From Solenopsis invicta (lineage: Eukaryota > Arthropoda > Insecta > Hymenoptera > Formicidae): a stretch of DNA of 64,000 nt. Made by a program: the position numbers and the translations under genes. Below are positions 10,646-22,200 of the stretch, in pieces. Below the pieces are notes generated by a model. It ran no database searches, was not told the DNA's origin, and saw only the letters and a program-made list of their open reading frames with translations. The DNA lies in the NCBI RefSeq assembly GCF_016802725.1, contig NC_052671.1:24248728-24312727 (forward strand), read 5' to 3'. How positions within the stretch are numbered: position 1 is the stretch's first letter; every line of letters starts with the position of its first letter.

Positions 10646-11047
10646 ATTAATTAATGAAACTTATAAATTTCTTTAAACAATTATTTATTAAAATAATCTG
10701 TATATAGAAAATAATTTTAATTCAATTAATTTATAGATATGTTAACGTTATCGGACAAGCCAGTTTACTTTGTAATTGAGGTAAAACAATACTCTGAGAG
10801 AGGACCCAAATGAACGTCTGATTTTGATTTTTCTTAAATTTCGTACAGTAATTTGTAACGTCAAAATATGCAGAAGTCTGTCATTTCTCCGAGTATTGTT
10901 TTACCTCAATTATAAAGTAAACTGGCTTGCCTGATAATGTTAATATATCTATAAATTAATCGAATTAAAATTATTTTCTAATACAGATTATTTTAATAAG
11001 TAATTGTTTAAAAGTTTACAAGTTTACAAGTTTTATTAATTAATTAA
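10646..11047. mobile_element. foldback MITE with arms of about 150 bp
   Basis: The left arm (10646-10797) and the right arm (10882-11047) are inverted copies. Shared blocks include AATAATCTGTAT, TTATAGATAT, GCCAGTTTACTTTGTAATTG and GGTAAAACAATACTC. The loop of about 85 bp is unique. Ends lie in TTAATTAAT. No coding potential. Confidence 0.8.
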
Positions 11048-11918
11048 AATTATGTCTTTATGTAAAATAATAGTCCCACGAATTGAAGCTATAATATATT
11101 ACCGTAATGACATAATTTTAATTTATTACTGTACAGAAAAAAATTAATGTCACCTAAACAATTCATTGTTTCATAAGCAACAATATAAAATATTTTTGGA
11201 AGAATTTATGATCTTAAACAGACATAATTTGTTTAGATGAAGAAAATTTTTCTCTTCGTGTAAGTGCTGTATTGCCGTGATAACATAATTTTAATTTATT
11301 ATTAAAAATCGTAATTCTATTTACGTTATTTTTCAAACAAATCTTCGTATCCAAATAAATTTCATTATGCAATTAAAAATTACAACAGCGCGCGACCAAC
11401 CGCGGTATTCCATATACTGCTCATATAGGCGCAAGGGACACCATTTTTGGCAGTTTCTCGTGCACCTCGATTCGTGTCTTCTCTCTTGATCCAGCGTCAA
11501 GCGAGAAAAATGCGGTATTGAAACGCCTCCCACTACTTTCTGGCGGCACCCCGACCTCCGCCGCGCTGCCACGAAACACGTACGTGCGTGCCTCGCGTAG
11601 TTCGCGTGTGTGCGGCAGCCGAGCGTCAAGGCGGAAGGACACCATTTCTGCAGGTGCGTGTACATACATACAGTCACAAGTAAAATAATTTTTCGACATC
11701 TAAAATAATCATTTAACAATTATATAGTGAAGTGTCACTTTTTGCGACACGACGACGAGAAAATATAGTCTCAATTAGAATAATTTTTCAAGATTCAAAA
11801 TAATTACACGACAGTTATACAGTTAAGTGTAATCTATTGTAATATTTTCACTGTTAAAAATACCACCAAGGATTTGTCAAACCGTTGGCGATTTGGATGC
11901 TTTCCGTTTTTGATGATT
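11048..11918. other. unassigned stretch with a GC-rich island
   Basis: 11048-11330 is AT-rich with nothing recognised. 11380-11660 is GC-rich and bounded by two direct copies of GGACACCATTT(T/C)TGGCAG-like sequence (about 11447 and 11638). Minus-strand frames here (11333-11719) have no recognisable domain and look like chance frames in GC-rich repeat DNA. Confidence 0.4.
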
Positions 11919-13486
11919 TGTAACGACCGTACTTCGCGCACGGACGGAGGGCGGCACGGAAACGGGCGCGAAAGGTCGCCTGAAGACGTAGATGCTGGTG
12001 TTTGCAACAGTAAACGTCTTTATTTGACGTAGAGTGAGGTATATACAAGTATTTGATTGTGAACTCACCTTAGTCGCGTAATTACAGAATAAATGGATGT
12101 GGTTACACTATAATCGAAGATTGCGAGACAACGCTGCTAGCGTGATAACGCTATCACGGGAATTAAATCCGGGTGGCCTTGTTATTGTGGCCATGAAATA
12201 TAACTCGAGACGTGGTGCGGTAAGGCAGGGGCGTGGCGCGTACACGGATCTGTGCAGTTGTACTTGGGTTCGCGCCCGTGGCGAGGCGGTTAATACCGCT
12301 ACAGCAAACGCCGGAAGACACTATCCCACGCCAAGTGCGCTTGGTGGAGACACGGAGCACCGTACCCCCCCCCCTTTTTTTGGTAACGGAGAGGAAATGC
12401 GTTACCGCATACCCCAGGCCCCGGGGAAGGTCTGGCGGTTATGTGGGGCTCTCCCTCGCCGACGACGTGTCGACAAGGGCCTACCCACTAAAACCCCTCC
12501 GAGTGTCCTGCCCTGGTCCTTACGGGGGAGCTCCGGAAACGCGTACAGCATACTTCCGGAGCCCTCCCGGACCCGGTCGGCCTATAGCCGACTTGGCTCG
12601 CCAGGGGCGCCTTAACGGTAGGCGCCCCTGGCAGGGCTTTTAGACCTTGCCAGCCTCAGGTCGGGGGAAGGGGACACCGTCCCTCCCCCGCCTCTTCCCC
12701 TGGTGTTTGGGAGTAAAGCTCGGGGTATCCGGCCCCCGACGTAATCCCGAGCCTCTTCGCGCCGCAAATATGCGGTGCGGAACACCTTACTACCCTTGAG
12801 AATGGGGAACACTAGTGTTCCCCATCCCTCCACGGCGAGGCAGTGGGGGGAGTGACTTTGCGCTATGTCGCAGGGTCGCTCCCCCCGGACCGTCAGGTGG
12901 GGTCTGCCTCGATCGTACCCCCTTACGCGAGGCAGCGTCGGACTTGGGAGGCTGAGAGGATCGCTCTGCCTCAAGTGCCTTGATGGGGTCCAAGTTTCAC
13001 TTGAGTCCGTTGCGACGAGTCGGGAAACGGAATCGGAGTCGGTGCTGGAGTCGGTTGACAGCCAAGTGGCTTGGCAGAGACCGAGGCGCTCGATCTCGTG
13101 ACAACCCAGGGAGCTTCTGCTCGGCGGACCGGCCGAAAGCGGACAAGGCAACTTGCGTCCGGCGGACGTCGCCTTATATACCTAAGAATCGAGGTAAGGG
13201 AATGTGCGACGTGTTACGGCGGAGCAATCCGGCGGCAGCATCCCCGCCACTCGATCTCGGGTCTCTCGTTTCGGGCCACGTGCGTAGAGCGTGGCTGCGG
13301 ACGGCGACGGAACGAGAGCGCGTGCGCGCGGAGATGCGAAGCGCGCGGAAGCGTTCGCTCGCTCGCTCGGTCTTGGCTTGTTTAATTAGGCGCTATGCGC
13401 CGATAGTTGCCGTCCGGCGGTTGTTCGGTCGGACGGCTCAAACGGTTAGACGGTCCGGGGAGGGAGTCGGAAGGCAGTTCGTTACA
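11919..13486 (-). mobile_element. solo LTR, family related to the one at 14828
   Basis: On the minus strand it starts TGTAACGAACTGCC and ends with CGTTACA, the TG…CA form of an LTR. A TATA box (GTATATAAGG) near 13170 and an AATAAA signal near 12018 are correctly ordered for minus-strand transcription. Shared internal blocks with the LTR at 14828-15957 include GCGGTTAATACCGC and CTTGGTGGAG. Flanks GATT (11915) and GACT (13487) could be a 4-bp duplication with one change; an 8-bp TGATGATT also occurs at 11911 and 13490. Length 1568 bp. The frames across it (12097-13492) are not genes. Confidence 0.7.
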
Positions 13487-13620
13487 GACTGATGATTACT
13501 TCTATTTCTATTGCCTGTACCATTTTTTGTTACGTTGAAGATGACTCCAAAGAGAGTCGAAACGTTCGTTTTGTAATTTTGAATTAAATAAATAATTTAA
13601 TATCTATACTGATTGCGCTC
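13487..13620 (+). other. truncated 3' end of another Penelope-like element
   Basis: TTGAAGATGACTCC, loop, GAGTCGAAACGTTC at 13535-13567, followed by an AATTAAATAAATAA tail, is the same 3'-end hairpin as at 10535 in a different sequence. No coding sequence is attached on this side. Confidence 0.55.
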
Positions 13621-14827
13621 TTTGACTCGCGCTGATTCTCATTAGTCTATTGTACACTCATTAATTGTACTTAAATTTCGAGAGTCCGGAACTAATCAAT
13701 TGTTTATGATACAGACTAATAACTTCTTGTAGAAAGCCTATAAGAATTATAGAATACGCCTATTTAGAGTCTTAAATTTTTTACAGATTTTGTAAATCTT
13801 CTTCAAAAAGTATACTATAAAAAAATGAGAATATTTCAGAATACGCACGCACGCACGCACATATATAAAGTATTTTAGAAAAGATGTAAACTTTTTTAGC
13901 ACTTCTGAAGTGTTTCAATTTACATAAAAAATCGGAGAAATTTTTTAAAAAATTGTAAAATATTATATAAAAATTTTTACAAATATAAAATTTATATAGA
14001 AATTCTAAAGTTATATAAAAGAATTCTAAGAAAAACGACCAAAGTACTTTTTCTATTTTATTCACAGAGGTACAATTTTTCAGAAGATATTTATTTTCTA
14101 TTTATGTTTTGTTGTACGGCTAACATACGAGGCAAGCCTAAGTTCGCGGACACCAGGAAATTCGAGGTCCGGCAGAGGAGGTTTAGAATGATAGAGTCCA
14201 CTTGGCTTCAAATAATAGATGCATTTGCACTCACAGTCAATCACAACGTAGGTACACTTAATGTAGCTGCGGATACGACGCGACACCCGGTTGCTCGCAC
14301 GACTTCACAGATTATTCTCCATCGTTTAGTCGTTTGGGTGCTCCTTATGTACAAGAGTGATTACGCTAAGCCGTTGCTTGGCGCAATCGTTCGTCAGCAT
14401 TTTCGTGACACGGTTAGTTCAAGTAATCCACGGGTTTTCGGGATTTTGGGCTCCGTGTTGCAAAAATGCTTTACATTTGTGGCATGATAACTTCATTTGG
14501 TTGTCATGCCTCGCGTATTTCTTAATTATAACATTTATGTGGCATGGTAACCTTATTCGGTTGCCATGCTTTGCGTTATTGCTAGGCTATAACAGTTTCC
14601 TATACATGTTTTCTTTTTTATTGGTCACCAGTTCTCAATACATGTATAACTTATAATTGTTCAAATAACATTTATAACTTAAATAGTAAAAAATAGTTCC
14701 TACCTTATATACAATATATGTTCATAATTCCACAAAATATATAAACGAGTTACATTTAATATAAAATTGATATACAGTGCAATCAAGATTTCTATAGAAA
14801 TTAATATAGAGCATAAAGGATTGATAC
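13620..14827. other. no recognised gene; small repeats
   Basis: Holds an (ACGC)4 run at 13840-13860 and a short direct duplication of a TGTGGCATG(A/G)TAAC unit at 14477 and 14537. The 127-codon plus frame at 14104-14487 resembles nothing I know. The rest is AT-rich with no structure seen. Confidence 0.4.
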
Positions 14828-15957
14828 TGTAACGACCTGACTTCGCACGGGCGGTGTTGATTCGGTGGACGAGAACGCGGGTAGGTCGCCGAGAAAACTA
14901 GACTGGTTTCTATGATGTCAAAAGAACTCAGTTTATTGTACATACATACTACATACACAGAAGAGAATATACAATGAAGTATTCGCGGACGCGACGCGCG
15001 GACGGACAAATGAAGATGACGCTCGGACGGACAAATGAAGATGACGCTCGGACGGACAAATGAAGATGACACTCGGACGGACGTGACGTTGAACTTATCT
15101 CTACGCGCGGACGGACAAAACGGAAAAGTAACGCGCGGACGGACAGAACGGAAAAATAACGCTCGGACGAACGATGGCGCATAATCGCGGATTATATATA
15201 CGCAGGTGATTCCGAGATGAATTTCTTCGAATTCGGAATCCCTGTTTACAAGTCGGCTCGGCCTTGCCGAAAGCTGCAGCCACGGCCATGGGCGCGAGAG
15301 CTCGGTGACAATACTACTCGCGCGCGCAGCACAGCTGTGCAGGACGATACGATCGCGACGAGGGGCGGTTAATACCGCGTTAGTGTTGCGGCGGTGACAA
15401 CGACTCACGCCAGGATCTCTTGGTGGAGGCGCGGAACTCCTTACCCCAGATCGTGAGTCGATGCCGACGGAGAGGAGATCGGATCACGATTTCTCCGATC
15501 CACCGAGATCTCTTGGTTGAGCTCAAGGTGCTTGAGCCCGTAGAAACGGAAGCGGTTAGGATGCTCGTCGCCGAGATCTCAACAGAAACCAAGTTCACTT
15601 GATTTCAAATCGGAGCGGAAAGGAGTACTACTTGTTAGCGGACGGACGGTTCGGATAAGAAGCTTCGATCATGGAAGCGGCGGCGCTTATATAGCCGAAT
15701 CTCGTGAGGAGGGGCGATGCGGGGATATGGACGGTTCGGTAACGGAGAGGGAGTCCCCTCCGCTCGAGATCAGCAGTGACCGCCACTTCGGCCGCTTCTC
15801 AGGCGCGTGTGCGCGGAGATGTTTTCGCGCGCTACGCCGGTTGAAAATATTTATTTGGCGCCGTGCACTGGTTGTTCAATTGTTCGGTTGTCCGACGGGT
15901 GTTCGGCCGGACAGCGTGGAACGGTCCGAGGGGAAAGCGGAAAGGCGGTTTGTTACA
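14828..15957 (-). mobile_element. solo LTR with internal minisatellite
   Basis: Minus-strand LTR starting TGTAACAAACCGCC and ending CGTTACA, flanked by a clean 4-bp duplication ATAC (14824-14827, 15958-15961). A TATATAAGC box near 15693 precedes an AATAAA near 14932 in minus orientation. The downstream portion holds a minisatellite (14988-15170). Length 1130 bp; no internal region remains, so it is a recombination product of an LTR retrotransposon. Confidence 0.8.
14988..15170. repeat. minisatellite, unit about 25 bp
   Basis: Repeats of the type GACGCTCGGACGGACAAATG with a diverged variant (CGCGGACGGACA) to the right. It produces the Ser-Val-Arg-rich minus-strand frames, which are not real proteins. 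Confidence 0.8.
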
Positions 15958-16132
15958 ATACAAATATGTAGATAACAGATTATATTTATTGATGAACAAG
16001 AACATGAATACAATGAATATACGCTAGCTAAATTATAATTATTAGATTAAATAGTTTAAATGTTTAGATAGATCATAGTTTATAAATTTGCATTTTTTTT
16101 ATAGTAAATTAAATATTTTGCACTTGTGATAT

Positions 16133-16291
16133 TTATTGCATATGTTGACGTCTACGAGCAGCCCTTTGTTTATCAAAACGCAATTCCATTTCTTCAAGAA
16201 CACGTGGAGTGTAACGAACCACTAATTTTACCGAATTTTGAGCTTGCTTTAGTAATTCTACAGCCTTTTCATGATTTTCACCTTCGACGCA
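16133..16291 (-). CDS. lin-7: lin-7 coding exon 5 and stop
   Basis: 53 codons incl. TAA: CVEGENHEKAVELLKQAQNS, VKLVVRYTPRVLEEMELRFD and the arginine-rich end. Acceptor TTGTTTTAG. It lies 12.9 kb from exon 4. The first residue of the exon is Cys where relatives usually have Ser. Confidence 0.92.
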   Translation of the reverse strand, partial: CVEGENHEKAVELLKQAQNSVKLVVRYTPRVLEEMELRFDKQRAARRRQHMQ

Positions 16292-19200
16292 CTAAAACAA
16301 ATTATCTTATTATCGTAAAAATATTATTTTTAAATTCTATTTTTATACTGTGATGAAACGTTTTTCTCGCTCAAAATTTGTTCGCTGGGAGAGGGTTGAA
16401 AAAGCAAGACACTAATTAGTCAAATAAAAAAAACGAGTGTACATTTATTTAATAATTAAGTTCGTATACAGTTAGTCAATAAAAAGTTGCAACACTTTTT
16501 CTCGATAATTTTCGAAATACATTTCTTCGTTTCACCTTGTATAATTCATGTCCGTATTATTTTGATAGCTGTCCTAACTGTTTACGGGGTGCGCACGATT
16601 GGACACCACAACTCACAGCGGCCGATGCCTAGAGTTTTTCCGTTGGTTTGGTTAGATAAGTCAAGATGATTGGTTGGTGTCCAATCGTGCTGTGTCCAAA
16701 AGAGTGTCACCCACTGTTTACTATATGTATCCAAAGATGGTGGTTGCATTATCAAAATTTTATGTTCCAAAAAAAAGAAAGTTGAAACCTATTTCAACCT
16801 TTTATTGAGCGACTGTACATTAAGAAATGATTTGTATATTAAGAGATTTACTAGGTGGATCTTGCAATCGTGGTGTACTGGGTGTTCTTAATCTAATGAC
16901 TATTCTTACTTCTGATGCGGTACGTTCGATCGGCGTGGAATCGCGAACCGGTCTCGAGGTTGAACTCAATGTGGAGCGAATGTGGATGGACTTCCATCTA
17001 AATTGCGGATTACACGAAGGCGCAAGACAGACGCAGACGGACGTACAACAGATGCTCAACGACGGAGCGCGGCGCACAGTACTGGGGAATACGTACGCGT
17101 GGTTTGGGTCAATATACTCGACTACGCAGCAGTACGAGCATGCTATATTGCCCTTGTTACTAAGGCCTAGTCAGCTCAATTCAGTCCTTATAGCAGTGTG
17201 ACTTCGACGTTGATTATGGAAAAGAAAGCAAAAATAAAGCAACACATGTCCTTTCCCGTCAACACGAAGTGGTGTCCAGAGAGTGACAAAGTGCGACTGT
17301 TATCATCGGATCCTGACAAGAGTATCCAAGAAGCGTCCAATTTTCCCGATTACCAGCTACAAAAGGGGCGTCTCTATCGCTACATCCTGCACAATGTGGA
17401 CTTCCGAGAAGTCGATCTGAACGAGCAGTGGAAATGATACATTTTTCGAGAAGAGCGGCTAGATATATTATGTCGTTATCTCAAGGATCCGACAGGAGGC
17501 CATTTTGGGGTTGCGATCGCGAAAACCATTGCTCGCATGGTGAGGCTATACTCGGAATGTTTTGAGAAATAATAAACTACGTACAACAATGCTCCACTGG
17601 CTTGGCACACAAGATTCCAACTATAAAACCTGCCAAGAATCTTTACACTGCTATAGACTGTACCCCAGCAAGTCACACTTGATTTGATCGGACCATTGCC
17701 TGCCATTGTCCAATCCGCACAGGACGTGACTATTGATCATGCAAGATTATTTCTTCAAGTCGATAAAGATAAAGCCGTTTGGCAGGACTACCGCTTTCAT
17801 CGTTACTAAAGCCATCGTGAAGCATAATGGCCTAGTTTACACCGAGCACTTGATACATGTACTAACTAGTAATTTTCTATTAAATTATTTTAATTTCAGC
17901 AATGAATTTAAAGAATAGTATACTAAGCTGGTACAATATAAATCGAGATAATTATATATATGTATTATGTATACACGCATCGTCGAAAGTAAGATAATTT
18001 AATAGAAAATTACAAGTTAGTACGCGTATTAAGTGCTCGGTGTAAACTAGGCCATTATTCTCCGACATGGATGCCCAGACCAAATTATTTCCGGCAACGC
18101 TACTCAACTGAAGTCCAATCATCTGGAAAAGACATTCCGAGCGTTCCAGATAAAACACTATACTCCAATTCGCGCGACGCACTGCAACCCGATAAAACGA
18201 ACAAACAGTAGCTCAAAAAATCATGATTTCGCAATACGTGGACAAAAATCATTGATGAAACAAACATTTCGTTTCGCCTATAATACGGCCCGACGCGAAG
18301 CCATCGGATATTCTCGCGTACTTTAATCACGGACGCGAATTTGTCTACCTCTATCCAGAGAATAGGCGACATGATAACTGCGTGCACCTCGCCTGAAAAA
18401 TACTTTCGAGTTAATACAAATCAATTTGGTAAGAACACAGAGGCAGGAAGCGCATTACAATTTGCGCTACTGCGTTTGACGTGCTTGAGTGCGAAATCTC
18501 ATCTGAAAAATCTCCTCTCTTGAAAGGCTACATGGATCAACGCCATCAACTTGCTCCCCATTATACTAGTCTGCTGAGAGTAAGACGAATCGTGTCCTCA
18601 GTAATAATGAATTTACGAGACAGCCGAGAACGTTGGCATAAGCATACACATATGTTAGATTTGAGAACATGCCACCTGAAGAATCGGAACACGAGGATGA
18701 GGAAGTCGCGAATTAAAACGTGGTACCACGGCTCGTAATTAACCACCAGCAGCTTTGAAACTCTGCAGCGGTAAAGATCGCATCGTTGGCCGTTTTTAAA
18801 CGCCTCGCCGCCGTAAACATATACTATCTTTGATTTTACGGCCTCTTCCTGCGCTGCGCGATCCGTCAGCCCATCGTTGCGAATATAAATACCGGCCCGG
18901 GCGAGCATCTCGGCACGTCTTGCCCTGATCTACTTCAGTGACAAGACCGCTCCTTAGCTAGACGCTCCTGGTTATTCCTCTGTACAATGCACACGTGATT
19001 TTGTATATAGCTAGGTGCTCTCGGCATACAAACTTCCTCCTAAGTACTCCTGGGAGAATTTTCTGCCGATTTCTGGGCTAGATACTCCTCTGTACGGCAC
19101 ATAGTGTCCCTATGCTAGGGTGTTTCCAGTGTACAGGCTGCCTCTCGAATGCTCCCAGATTTCCAGATTTTCGAGATTCTCAGACTTCTGTACGCGCCAA

Positions 19201-22200
19201 ACCCCGCCGTCGTAGGGCATATATTATAAATCCGTCTACGCCTATTCAACCTACGACTTAGATATAAGTCTGTCCGCATCCGTTCCGTGTTGAGTTAAAC
19301 CGACTTACGATTCCACCTCGACCAAATGCACTATACCAGAATAGTCAGTAGATTAAAGACATTCGGTATCGCAATCGCAAGATCTACCCAGCGTATCTCT
19401 TAATGTATACAAATTTAATTATTGAATAAATATATTTATTTTCTTTATTCAAATGGTATCTCTCGTTTTCTCATTCCTGTCCCGGCAAACAAATTTCATG
19501 CGAGAAAAGCATATCGTCACAACATAATTTATTTCGTAAACAAAATTTGAGGCAGAATTCTATTCATAATTTTATGTGTCGTATAATACAGAAAATATAT
19601 GAACAATCAAAATTACAATTTTAATAAATAGAAAAAATACATCAAATATGTACAATGCTTAAAAATCCATGATTGATTGTATTTACGAAAAAAGACCCCA
19701 ACTCAAAAATTCAAAAAATTATGAAATCTAAAAGATATCTTGATATGTAATAAACAATTTCTTTGTTGCTCAAACTCATCTTGAAGTAGTAAAATCAACC
19801 TTTGAAGCCTATTTTTAATTTTTATTATTCATTAACAAGAGAAGACAGAACAAAATTTAAGAGAAAAAATTAATTTTTTTTAGTAAGATTTATCAATTAA
19901 GAAACTTATTTTTTTAAAAATTATAAAAAATATATAAACAAAATCAAAAACAGTATACGCTAAATATTGATATTTATTTATAATATGGTATAATGCATTA
20001 ATCTGTGTTTTACATTACCTTATTTAAAATTAGTTGAAGTTAATTGCTTCTGATATTCTATATAGGCTGTGTGCCGAAATTCACTACCAGTACTAAAAAT
20101 TTATAGTTTACTTACGCAATAGATTTTCAGTACTAGCAATGTATATTAGAATGCAACCATTAAAATATATTATAGAAAACCTGGAACGTAGTTCATTTTA
20201 AGTGATAAGGCGTTATTATTGCCTTCTGTACATGTTATATTACGTTTATTTTTTTGTTATTTTTCGTTTATGAATTGTTCATGTGTATTAATCTAGTGAA
20301 TGTAATTTATATGCTTATGACAATATTCAATGTCACAAATAATATTCATACATGTAAATTATTCGGGAATTGGAATTACATGATGTATTAAGAGATTTGC
20401 TTATTACAGCTTGCTATTCAAATTTGCTATTTAAAAAAGAATTTTATTTTCACTAGGAGATAATGTTATATTCGAGTTTACTCGAATGGTGCTTATCATA
20501 TTCCAGATAGAGAGATATTCCAAATAGAGGAAAGAATGGAATAGAATACCATGTTGTTTATTTATTTTTTCTTTTTAAATAACTTCGTATACATATTAAC
20601 GTGACCCAGAGAGGGAGATCATGAATTACTAACCCATACAGCACAGAAAATTACAACAATATTCCAGCAATGTTGCAATGCAATATTATGGAAACATTGC
20701 AGAAACATAAATTAACAACATGCCTGCAATATCTCAGCAATATGACATTAATATTCCAAAAACATTGCAATATTATAATTTTTTAAGTATAAAGTAATGG
20801 CAATAAAGAGCAAAAGCAGAATATTCGTGTATAAAGTAAAAAAAGTAAATGTAACTTTCTTGAATAAAAATTTATAATTCAAACAATATTTGTATATTAA
20901 TACCCAAATAAATTTATACTTAAAAATGTTATCAAAAAAGACAAAAGTGTAATTTTTGCTAGTTAAATATTAGGAGTATAAATAAGTTTCCGCCGTTTCA
21001 CAAAAAATGGCGCCACTAGTATGTTATGGTTGAAATTGTCTGTTGTAAAACGTTATATCGTAAGGTTGGACATCTGGCAACAACATAACCTTAAAATATT
21101 AGCGATTTTGTATCAGCATCATATATCTTTTTTCGTGCGAAAATATCGAGTTTTGAGCCGAATAAGCGTCATTTGCGGGAGCTTTTGATTTACTTCTTTA
21201 ATTTGAAGAAATCTGCAGCCGAGGCGCATCGATTGCTTGTAGAAGCATATGATGAGGCTGCCTTAAGTGAGAGAAGTTGCCGTGAGTGATTTCACAAGTT
21301 TAAGAACGGTGAATTTGATGTCGAAGACAAAGAACGTAGCGGAAGGCCGAAAGTGTACAAAGACGCGGAATTGGAAACATTATTAGATGAAGATTCATGC
21401 CAAACGCAAGAAGCACTTGCACTTACATTAGAAGTGACTCAACCAGCAATTTCACATCGCTTAAAATCATTGGGAATGATTCAAAAACAAGGAAACTGGG
21501 TTCCGTATGAACTGAAGCCGAGAAACGTTGAACGCCGATTTTTCACATGTGAAATGCTGCTTGCCAGGCATAAACAAAAGGGTTTTTTGCATCGTATAGT
21601 CACTGGTGATGAAAAATGGATTCACTACGATAACCCAAAGAAGAAATCATGGGGACCACCTGGCCATGCTTCAACATCGACATCCAAGCCGAACATTCAT
21701 GGAAAAAAGCTCATGTTGTGTATTTGGCGGGATCAGCTTGGTGTCGTGTATCATGAGTTGCTCAAACCGAATGAAACCATTACTGGGGCTCTCTACCGAA
21801 CACAATTGATGAGATTGAGCCGAGTACTCAAGGAAAAACGTGCCCACTACTACTCCAGACATGACAAAGTTATTCTTCTGCATGATAATGCTCGTCCACA
21901 TGTTGCGGCGCCGGTCAAAACCTACCTGGAAACACTCAATTGGGAAGTTTTACTCCACCCGCCGTATTCACCAGACATTGCTCCTTCTGATTACTACCTG
22001 TATCGATCGATGGCGCATGGCCTGTCTGAGCAACACTTCACATCATATGAAGATACATAAAATTAGGTCGATTTGTGGATAGCTTCAAAAGATGAAGCAT
22101 TCTTCCGACGCGGTATCCGTATGCTGCCAGAAAGATGGGAAAAAGTAGTGGCTAGCGATGGACAATACTTCGAATAAAACATTAGGTACCGTTCTTTCAC

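Noticed and set aside
12097..13492. Overlapping long frames of 136-179 codons on both strands
   Set aside because: They lie inside a GC-rich solo LTR with TATA and poly(A) signals; stop codons are rare there by composition, and no domain is seen.
14722..15408. 228-codon minus frame
   Set aside because: Covers the minisatellite of the second solo LTR; the Ser/Arg/Val pattern is the repeat.
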